The position numbers and the translations under genes are program-made. Of a DNA stretch of 36,194 bases, positions 29,736 through 36,194 are shown piece by piece (the first letter of the stretch is position 1; every line of letters starts with the position of its first letter). Where the stretch lies: the NCBI GenBank assembly GCA_035347995.1, contig DAOPQD010000027.1, positions 1 through 36,194 of the forward strand, given 5' to 3'. The notes beneath the pieces were generated by a model. The model saw nothing but the letters and a program-made list of their open reading frames with translations. It was not told where the DNA came from and did no database searches. The DNA is from JAAZNO01 sp012798275 (GTDB lineage Bacteria; Chloroflexota; Anaerolineae; B4-G1; SLSP01).

Positions 29736-30446
29736 TTATCTCTCTTGCCATGCGGCGACGAGCCGCGTGCCCAAGTCTACCAGCTGCTCCAACGCCGTCG
29801 GATCGAGCAACTGCGTGTTCTGAAGGGTGATCTGCAAGCCGTGCGAGTCAATTTTTACCGCGAGCGGCAGCTTCGCGGGCCAGTCGGTGAGCGCGCGTTC
29901 GACATCGAAGGTGAGCAGCCGCCGGGCGGCGCGTTCGTCGTGCGCCCAGATCATATACCGCTCGCGGAGCGCGCCGCTGCCGAGCGGGACCTCCTGCAAT
30001 CCCGGCAGGAGCGCGACATCCTCACCGAGCATCAGTTCCAGCGCTTTTTGCACCACCCTGCCCGCCAGCCCACCGAGGGCTTGCGGGTCGGGGATTGGGC
30101 CCGCTGCCGTGCGCGGGCCGATGAGGATCAGCCCGTCGGCGAGCGCGGCGCCCGCGCTTTGCCAGCACGTGCGGCGGTGGCCGGTGGACGTGCTGCTCTC
30201 GGAATCCGCTGACGAGGCGGTGAACGTGCTCTCCAGCGTCCAGGCGCTGCCCTGCGTTCTTCCCGTGATCCGATAGCCGGAGGTGCGCCCTTCCCGGATG
30301 GGAGTGTATTCCCAGCCGCGTGCGGTCGCCGTCGTCTGCAGCGCCGCCATGCGCCGGGACTGGAGGCGCCGGTTGAGCAGCAAGATCGCGCCGATGAACA
30401 CGGCAGTTCCTACCGAGACCACGATGCCCAACGTCAGATCGTCCAT
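29736..30446 (-). CDS. Membrane-anchored protein of unknown function
   Basis: This 236-aa protein starts MDDLTLGIVVSVGTAVFIGA, one N-terminal membrane helix (about 5-24), followed by a basic stretch NRRLQSRRM. The rest looks like a soluble alpha/beta domain facing the cytoplasm (ARGWEYTPIREGRTSGYRI, RLLTFDVERALTDWP). No catalytic motif is recognised. The start at 30446 is preferred over 30482 because AAGGAGG lies directly upstream. It lies 77 nt after the beta-helix gene and may share its transcript. Confidence 0.78.
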   Translation of the reverse strand: MDDLTLGIVVSVGTAVFIGAILLLNRRLQSRRMAALQTTATARGWEYTPIREGRTSGYRITGRTQGSAWTLESTFTASSADSESSTSTGHRRTCWQSAGAALADGLILIGPRTAAGPIPDPQALGGLAGRVVQKALELMLGEDVALLPGLQEVPLGSGALRERYMIWAHDERAARRLLTFDVERALTDWPAKLPLAVKIDSHGLQITLQNTQLLDPTALEQLVDLGTRLVAAWQER

Positions 30447-30523
30447 GGACACCTCCTTCACCGCCAGAGGCCTTGAAGCCATGACCCGCGAGCGAGGCCC
30501 GACTCCTGACCCGGTGGCTTTTC

Positions 30524-32122
30524 CTAGTGTTTCAGGGTCAGTGGCAAGTATACCTTGTAGCCTGCCACATACAACTCCGACAGGCCGGTTGTCGTGCCCG
30601 CGCTCATGTTGGGGATGGTGTTGTACTGCGGCGTCGTGCTGGTGGTGCGGAGGCCCTGCCCCTCGGCTAGAGGTGTAGCCAGGGTCGCGCTCCAGTTCCC
30701 CTGCGCATTGGCCGTCACCACTGCCAGCGAGGCTAACGTCTCGGTGATGTTATCGGTGTCGTCGCGGAACAGCTCGATGACGCAGTTGGGGCAGGGCGAG
30801 TTGGCGCCGGCTGTTCCCTGGACGGTGACGCCGCTGATCTGGGTAACCCTCGCCGGTCTGAAAGTCTCAAACGGATCCGGCAGGCTGGGGTTGACCTGGA
30901 TGGCGCTTTCTGGCCTTGATGCGCCCTCCAGGTGCGGCCAGGCTTTGGTCTTGAGGATGACGTTGCTGCGCAGGGTGTTGGCGTCGTACAGGGCGCCGTT
31001 CAAGGAGATGGCTGACAGCTCCGCTTCGACAATCTGATTGCCCTGGATGGTGAGGGTTTTGGGGCCATCGGAAAGATAGATGCCCCGGCCGCACACTCCG
31101 ATGGCGGTGTTAGCGCCATCGCGGCCAATGCGGTTGTTGCGGATGGTTTGACGTTGGCCACTCACGCGGATGCTATCGGCCTGCAAGGACCACTGCGAGA
31201 TCTGAATACGGATACCCGCGAAGACGTTGTCCTCAATGGTGTTATCGCTGTCGGCGACGCTGATGCCGCTGCCGCCCAACCAATCCTCCGGCGTGCAGAT
31301 CAGGCTGGGGTCGGTCTTTTTCTCTGTCACTCGGCCATCGGCGCGTGTGCCGATGAAGTTCCCGCTGAAGGTGTTGTGCGTCCCCCGAATCGCGGCCGCG
31401 ACGCCGTTGAGGCCCAGGAAATAGTTGTTCTTGATCTCGTTGTAGTCAGCGCCGGTTATCAGGGCGACGCCATCGCTGCCGCTGCCATTCTGAGGATTAG
31501 CGCTGCGTAAAAGCGGCGCTGTGCCGGCGTCATTCAGCCCGAACCAGTTGTTCACAATGAGGTTATGATCGGTGTTGACGTAGATGCTGGTCCTCAGATT
31601 CTGGAATCCCAGACCGCGAATGATGATGTTGTCGTTGCCGGCCACATCCCCGACGATTAACCCATCTTTCGTGCCTGTGCCCGGCCCGACGATCACGATC
31701 TTGGGGCCGGTGGTGCGCCCTCCTGGCTGCGTGCTGCCATCTATGGTGATGTCGCCATTCAGCCGTCTGAAGATGCTGGTCTGGGTGGTGTTGTAGACCT
31801 GGATTCTCCACAGCTGCTGGGCGGCGTCGTATCCGTGAGCGGCCTCGGCGGGGATGTTGAAGTTGATGAGCACGGGCCGTGAAGTCGCCAGGCGCGCCTG
31901 CACGATGGCGCGCCTGAGGGTACAGGGCGTGTCCGTGAGACAGGTCTTGCTCTGGCTCTCGTCCGGATCAGTCCCGCTATTGACGGTGATGATCGTGGCA
32001 AAGATGGCGTTCTGGACAGGTGTGGCTGGCGCTGATTGCACTTCCCCTCCTGCGCAGAGCGTCACGACCATCACGAGGAGCCCCAGAGCTCCACCCCACC
32101 TGCACTTGAGTTTCTGCATCAT
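30524..32122 (-). CDS. Secreted right-handed beta-helix protein with CSLREA-type start and YLPL tail
   Basis: This 532-aa exported protein has a signal peptide (MMQKLKCRWGG, hydrophobic core, cleavage near VQSA). Then comes ITVNSGTDPDE with CTLRRAIVQAR, the CSLREA-type block often found at the start of beta-helix surface proteins. The middle has repeated parallel-helix phrases (GNDNIIIRGLGFQNL, HNLIVNNWFGL, YNEIKNNYFLG, HNTFSGNFIGT, DNTIEDNVFAG). A C-terminal beta domain ends in YKVYLPLTLKH. I recall similar YLPL-type C-termini on many Chloroflexota secreted proteins. The start at 32122 has AAGGAG upstream. A carbohydrate-binding, lyase or adhesion role is possible; no catalytic residues are identified. 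Confidence 0.85.
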   Translation of the reverse strand: MMQKLKCRWGGALGLLVMVVTLCAGGEVQSAPATPVQNAIFATIITVNSGTDPDESQSKTCLTDTPCTLRRAIVQARLATSRPVLINFNIPAEAAHGYDAAQQLWRIQVYNTTQTSIFRRLNGDITIDGSTQPGGRTTGPKIVIVGPGTGTKDGLIVGDVAGNDNIIIRGLGFQNLRTSIYVNTDHNLIVNNWFGLNDAGTAPLLRSANPQNGSGSDGVALITGADYNEIKNNYFLGLNGVAAAIRGTHNTFSGNFIGTRADGRVTEKKTDPSLICTPEDWLGGSGISVADSDNTIEDNVFAGIRIQISQWSLQADSIRVSGQRQTIRNNRIGRDGANTAIGVCGRGIYLSDGPKTLTIQGNQIVEAELSAISLNGALYDANTLRSNVILKTKAWPHLEGASRPESAIQVNPSLPDPFETFRPARVTQISGVTVQGTAGANSPCPNCVIELFRDDTDNITETLASLAVVTANAQGNWSATLATPLAEGQGLRTTSTTPQYNTIPNMSAGTTTGLSELYVAGYKVYLPLTLKH

Positions 32123-32175
32123 GATCGTACTCCTTTCAGTTGATAAGCTTCCCATTTCCGCTGGACTCTGGGCTG

Positions 32176-32220
32176 ACTATAGCCGGGGTGCGTCAAAAAA
32201 ACGTCAAAACGGTGTATAAT
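32176..32220. promoter_or_regulatory. Divergent promoter region with 11-bp-period direct repeats (SARP/BTAD-type operator)
   Basis: On the minus strand, TTGACGT (32207-32201) and TTGACGC (32196-32190) start 11 bp apart with a 4-nt spacer. Exactly 8 nt then precede TATAGT (32181-32176), a -10 box for the beta-helix gene. On the plus strand a perfect TATAAT (32215-32220) lies on the other side of the same repeats and faces the BTAD regulator gene at 32263. One repeat pair therefore sits between two divergent -10 boxes. The layout matches known SARP sites; binding by the adjacent regulator is inferred. Confidence 0.6.
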
Positions 32221-32262
32221 TTTAGAAAGCCCACGGGCAATGTCTGCGAGATACTGAGAATC

Positions 32263-35200
32263 ATGCCACGACTTACGCTCAACCTGCTGGGGCCGTTTCA
32301 GGCCAGGCTTGATGACGGACCCGCGATCGCTTTCCCCACCGATAAGGCCTGCGGTTTGCTGGCCTATCTGGCGGTCGAAGCCGCGCACGCGCAGCGGCGG
32401 GAGTATCTGGCGGCGCTACTCTGGCCCGATCAACCGGAAAACCGGGCGCGCCACAACCTTCGACAGGCGCTGTCCTCCTTGCGGCAGCTGCTCGGCGATA
32501 CGGATGAATCCCCTCGCCCTTTTTTGCTGGTGGAACGGGAGACGGTGCAGTTCAACCCCGCAAGCGATTTTTCCCTCGACGTGGCCGAATTCGTGGCGTT
32601 GACCGAGGCGCTGCGCCAGCATCGTCACCAGGCGCCGGAGCGTTGCCTGCCCTGCATCCGGCGTTTTCAGCGTCTGGCAGCGCTGTATCACGGGGAGTTT
32701 CTGCTCGAACCGCTGGCGGCGGATAGCGAGCTCTTCGAGGAATGGGCGTTGCTCAAGCGAGAATGGCTGCGGCGTCTGGCGTCGGAGGCTTTTGCGGCGC
32801 TGGGCAATTATCACGAGCGACGCGGCGAACTGGCATTGGCCCGTGATGCGGCGCAGCGGTTGGTGGATCTCGAACCCTGGCGCGAGGAAGCGCATCGCCA
32901 ATTGATGCGCCTGCTTGCGGCAGAGGGGAAACGCAGTGCCGCACTGGCGCAGTACGAGACCTGCCGCCGCATCCTGGAGACGGAGTTCGGCGCTCAACCG
33001 GCGGCAGAAACCCAGCGCCTCTTTGTGCGAATCAGGGCCGGCGATGCCGGCAGCGAGGGGCCGCCGGGACGCCCTCGGGGGGAGCTCCTCTCTGTCCCGC
33101 CGCTGCCCCGTTCCCCGGCTCCCTTCGTGGGACGTGAGACGGAACGCGCGGAGCTGGCCGAAATGCTCGCCAATCCCGATTGCCGTCTGATCACCCTCGT
33201 TGGTCCTGGCGGCATCGGCAAGAGCCGCCTGGCGCTCCAGGTGGCAGAAGAGCAGCGGGGCCTGTTTGCTGATGGCGTGGCGTTCATTTCCCTCGCGTCG
33301 GTAACTCACGCCGAGCTGGTGGCAACCCTGATAGCCGAAACATTGCGCCTGCCGGAGGCGGCTCACATCACGGCGCGGCGCCTGCTCGATCAATTGCGCG
33401 ACAAGGAGCTGCTGCTGGTGCTGGACAACTTCGAGCACGTGTTGGATTGCTGCGGGCTGCTCAGCGATTTGTTGCGCGCCGGCCGCCATCTCAAGGTGTT
33501 GGTCACTTCGCAGGAAAAATTGCGCTTACAGGAAGAATGGTTGTATTCCTTGCAAGGGCTATCATATCCGGCGGATGTCGCCAGCATAGGCGGCCCGCCG
33601 GAGGCCTACGACGCCCTGGCGCTCTTCCAGCAACGGGCGGCGCAGGTACAGCGGCACTTCAGCCTCAGCGCTGACGTGTTGTCAGACGTCATCCGCATCT
33701 GCCGGCTGGTGGAGGGATTGCCGCTCGGCATAGAGCTTGCCGCCGCCGCTGTCGGCGAGCAGCCGTGCGCCGCGATCGCCGGGGCGCTGGAGCGGACTTT
33801 CGACGCGCTGGAGAGCTCGCTGCGGGACGTGTTCGGGCGCCATCGCAGCCTGCGTGCTGTTTTTGAGTATGCGTGGGGGTTGCTGACCGCGGCGGAACGG
33901 GACAGTTTTGCGGCGTTGGCGGTCTTCGCCGGCAGTTTTGAGGCCGAGGCCGCTTGGGCGGTCGCGGGGGTGAATCGCGCGACGCTCACCGCGTTGGCGG
34001 CCAAATCTCTCCTGGCCTTTGACGGCGGGCGTTACTCGTGGCATGAGGCGACGCGCCAGTATGCGTGGGAGCAGCTGCTCGCCTCGGCCCGCGTGGAGCA
34101 GTTGCGCGATCGTCATGGCGCTTTTTTTGCCGCGCGCGTGCGCGACGGCGCCGCGTTGCTGGAGGGCCCATCAGCGCAGGCGGCGCTATCCGCCCTGGAA
34201 AGCGACCGGGCCGACATTCAGGCGGCGTGGAGTTGGGCCGTCTCGCAGCGGCAGATCGCCCTTTTGGCGGAGATGGTCGAGGGGCTCAGGAAGTTCTATC
34301 GCCGTCGCGGCCCTGTTGTGGAGGGGCTACGGCTGCTGGAGCAGGCGTTGGCGTTGCCGCCGGCGGCGCTGGCGCCGGACTTCGAGGCGCGGATGCGCGC
34401 GGCGCAGGTGCAGTTGCTGGGCCTGCAATTGCGCTTCGACGAAGGGGTGGAGAGCGCCACGCGATTGATCGCGTTGGGCGAGGGGTTGGGAGCGCCGTTG
34501 GTGCAGGCGGAAGGCTACCTGCTCGAAGGGCAAACTTTACAACAGCAGGGGAAGTTTGAGGCCGCGCAGCAGGCTGTGGAGAGCGGTCTGGAACGGCTGG
34601 ATGCGCTTCAAACCACGGAAGGGGAACACTGCCGTCTCACGGCGAACCTGCTGCGCGAGTTGGGAAATATCGCCCTACGTCGCGGCGACCTGGCCATGGC
34701 CGAGGCGCATTATGCCGCGGCGCTGGAGCTGTTTCGCGCGCTCGAAGACGCGGGGGGTGAATGTGCCGTGCTCAACAACCTGGGGAATGTTGCCTTCGAC
34801 CGCGGGGAGTACGTTGCGGCGCAGGCGCATCTCACGGCAGCGCTGGCGCTGTACCGGAAATTTGGCAACCTTCCCGGGGAGGCTAAGGCGCTAAACAACC
34901 TCGCCAACGTCGCGGCAGATCAGCGGGATTATGGGGTAGCGTTGCAATACTATCGCGAGGCGTTGCAGATTCATCAGGCCTTGGAGAACTTGCCGGCGCA
35001 GAGCGCGGTGCTCAACAATCTGGGGGCGCTGTATTGGGAATTGGGCCTGTACGCCGAGGCGCGCGAGACGTATCAGCAAGCGCTGGCCATTTTTCGGGAG
35101 TGCGGCAATCGTCAGGCCGAAGGGGAGACCCTGGCTAATCTCAGTTTGGTGGAACTCCAGACCGGCGACTTACAGGCGGCGCTGCGTTTGGCACAGGAGG

Positions 35201-35673
35201 CCACAGCTGCATCGCAGGAGAGCGGCGACGTGTCCAACCTGGCGAACGCCTGCACTTATCTGGGAAAAATTCATGCGGCGTTGGGGCAGGTCGCTGAGGC
35301 TGAACGGGGGTATCGCCAGGCGCTCGCGCTCCGGCAAGAGCTGCCTCATCCCGGCCGTCTGTTGGAGCTGCAAGTCGAGCTGGCCGCGCTCACTCTACGT
35401 CGCGGCATGTCCGTTCAGGCGCTGGCCGACATTGCCCCCGTCCTGGTGGCCTTGGGGAACGATGAGGCTTTGGAGGGCGCGGAGGAGCCCTATCGGGTGT
35501 TCTGGCTCTGTTATGAGATCCTGCGCGCTAACGCTGACGCACGGGCAACGCCGCTGCTGGCCCGGGCGCGACGTCAGCTGCTGGCCCAGGCTGCGCGTAT
35601 CCCCGATGCGGGGCTGCGCCGCGCATTTTTGGAAAACGTCCCCGCTCACCGGCAGATCATGCACGACGTGTAA
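32263..35673 (+). CDS. AfsR/SARP-like regulator: winged helix, BTAD, NB-ARC ATPase, TPR
   Basis: This 1136-aa transcription regulator has an N-terminal OmpR-like winged helix (1-95; LTLNLLGPFQARLDDGPAI) and a BTAD domain (about 100-245; ALYHGEFLLEPL, EEAHRQLMRLLAAEGKRSAAL). An NB-ARC ATPase follows, with PFVGRETERAEL, Walker A GPGGIGKS (314-321) and Walker B LLLVLDNFEHVL near 385. The long C-terminal TPR array (about 640-1060) has repeated AVLNNLGNVAFDRGEY-type units. Such proteins sense signals through the TPR part and activate nearby genes. ATG at 32263 is preferred since the domain begins there and the TATAAT lies 42 nt upstream. It probably controls the divergent beta-helix gene and itself. 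Confidence 0.9.
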   Translation: MPRLTLNLLGPFQARLDDGPAIAFPTDKACGLLAYLAVEAAHAQRREYLAALLWPDQPENRARHNLRQALSSLRQLLGDTDESPRPFLLVERETVQFNPASDFSLDVAEFVALTEALRQHRHQAPERCLPCIRRFQRLAALYHGEFLLEPLAADSELFEEWALLKREWLRRLASEAFAALGNYHERRGELALARDAAQRLVDLEPWREEAHRQLMRLLAAEGKRSAALAQYETCRRILETEFGAQPAAETQRLFVRIRAGDAGSEGPPGRPRGELLSVPPLPRSPAPFVGRETERAELAEMLANPDCRLITLVGPGGIGKSRLALQVAEEQRGLFADGVAFISLASVTHAELVATLIAETLRLPEAAHITARRLLDQLRDKELLLVLDNFEHVLDCCGLLSDLLRAGRHLKVLVTSQEKLRLQEEWLYSLQGLSYPADVASIGGPPEAYDALALFQQRAAQVQRHFSLSADVLSDVIRICRLVEGLPLGIELAAAAVGEQPCAAIAGALERTFDALESSLRDVFGRHRSLRAVFEYAWGLLTAAERDSFAALAVFAGSFEAEAAWAVAGVNRATLTALAAKSLLAFDGGRYSWHEATRQYAWEQLLASARVEQLRDRHGAFFAARVRDGAALLEGPSAQAALSALESDRADIQAAWSWAVSQRQIALLAEMVEGLRKFYRRRGPVVEGLRLLEQALALPPAALAPDFEARMRAAQVQLLGLQLRFDEGVESATRLIALGEGLGAPLVQAEGYLLEGQTLQQQGKFEAAQQAVESGLERLDALQTTEGEHCRLTANLLRELGNIALRRGDLAMAEAHYAAALELFRALEDAGGECAVLNNLGNVAFDRGEYVAAQAHLTAALALYRKFGNLPGEAKALNNLANVAADQRDYGVALQYYREALQIHQALENLPAQSAVLNNLGALYWELGLYAEARETYQQALAIFRECGNRQAEGETLANLSLVELQTGDLQAALRLAQEATAASQESGDVSNLANACTYLGKIHAALGQVAEAERGYRQALALRQELPHPGRLLELQVELAALTLRRGMSVQALADIAPVLVALGNDEALEGAEEPYRVFWLCYEILRANADARATPLLARARRQLLAQAARIPDAGLRRAFLENVPAHRQIMHDV

Positions 35674-35763
35674 GAGACGTCGAAGCCAAAGCTCACGGCT
35701 GAGCGCGACGGGATCTACATGGCGCGGTCTGTCCATCCGCGGTCGGCGGGCTCTCATCGCGGG

Positions 35764-36108
35764 CTAGAGGGGGCGGCGAATCTCCTCCAGGGTCTCGCGA
35801 GCCGACGGCGCGATGTTGAAGAATTGTTGGAGATTGGCGCAGGCGTAGTCAGCGCAGTGCGCGCAATTGGCCACGCCGCGCTCGCTGCCGCAGGCGCGGA
35901 TGGGGCACATGCTGCCATAGCTGTTCAACCGTTCACCTGCCAGGCACCCATCGCACATGACGTTGGCCGCCGTCATATCGGGGGCGTTGTATTCCCGCCG
36001 CCATTTGGCCGCCAGCCGCTCCAGCCCTGCTGTGTCGTTGGCCTGCGTCAGCAAATACGCCTCACACTCGGAACAGACAAGTCCGCAGTAAGCTACAATG
36101 CGTTCCAT
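35764..36108 (-). CDS. DUF3795-type cysteine-rich protein
   Basis: This 114-aa small soluble protein opens with YCGLVCSECEAYLL, the mark of DUF3795. Further cysteine pairs are at MCDGCLAG, MCPIRACGSERG and NCAHCADYACANL, with 12 Cys in all, so it probably binds zinc or another metal. The biological role of the family is not established. The ATG has GGAGGG about 9 nt upstream. The 57-bp repeat ends 30 nt in front of the start codon and could supply part of its promoter. Confidence 0.85.
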   Translation of the reverse strand: MERIVAYCGLVCSECEAYLLTQANDTAGLERLAAKWRREYNAPDMTAANVMCDGCLAGERLNSYGSMCPIRACGSERGVANCAHCADYACANLQQFFNIAPSARETLEEIRRPL

Positions 36109-36137
36109 GGTTCGATTCCCTCCTCTGTCATACTTCT

Positions 36138-36194
36138 ACGGTAACTGTTCAGCAACTGACTGAAAAACGGAAGATTCCCTGGCGACTGCTGAAG
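36138..36194 (-). repeat. 57-bp dispersed repeat, copy B, cut by the window end
   Basis: The reverse complement matches 20696-20752 at 52 of 57 positions. The window stops exactly at the outer end of the match, so the true repeat may be longer. It lies in the upstream region of the DUF3795 gene. Confidence 0.8.

Noticed and set aside
32140..32262. Longer start for the AfsR-like regulator
   Set aside because: The extension would cover the divergent promoter region and adds no domain; the winged helix begins at the ATG at 32263.

Overview
The window looks like chromosomal DNA of a Chloroflexota bacterium, probably Anaerolineae/Caldilineae-like. This is an inference from gene style, with no marker gene present. 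The supporting signs are two very large ATPase-plus-BTAD regulators, a histidine kinase with several GAF domains, a secreted beta-helix protein ending in a YLPL-type tail, and intergenic spaces filled with wordy low-complexity inverted repeats. Two 100-N scaffold gaps (11029-11128 and 20246-20345) show that it is a draft assembly. No rRNA, tRNA, CRISPR array, insertion sequence or phage gene was seen.

Region 1 (249-16131, + strand) starts with a MalT-like ATPase/BTAD transcription regulator. It is followed by a long co-directional cluster: SDR dehydrogenase, ketoacyl synthase III-like protein lacking the usual His/Asn, family I CoA-transferase, a small unknown protein, alpha/beta hydrolase, a four-helix-bundle protein, SCP2-type thiolase, a DUF35 zinc-ribbon/OB protein, and a complete Liv-type ABC importer (binding protein, two ATPases, two permeases). 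The natural reading is a regulated system that imports an organic acid-like compound and breaks it down as CoA thioesters. The substrate is unknown. Three GTAACYCC repeats at exact 11-bp period end 8 bp from a -10 box in front of the cluster, the layout known for SARP/BTAD activator sites.

Region 2 (16404-20171, + strand) is a signalling unit with a good promoter and a strong terminator: a NarL-type histidine kinase with an unassigned 215-residue tail, an SPFH (slipin-like) protein, a three-helix membrane protein and a NarL-type response regulator. Region 3 (20172-20808) has no genes and holds an assembly-derived 55-bp duplication, tandem minus-strand terminators and a 57-bp repeat that recurs inverted at the window end.

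Region 4 (20809-32122, - strand) holds a multi-GAF histidine kinase, an HtrA-like lipoprotein protease, an OmpR/HK two-component pair behind galE, two small unknown genes and a secreted beta-helix protein. Region 5 is a second, AfsR-like BTAD/NB-ARC/TPR regulator (32263-35673, +), divergent from the beta-helix gene. The shared intergenic region again carries heptamer direct repeats with 11-bp period and 8-bp spacing to a -10 box. A DUF3795 cysteine-rich protein (-) closes the window.
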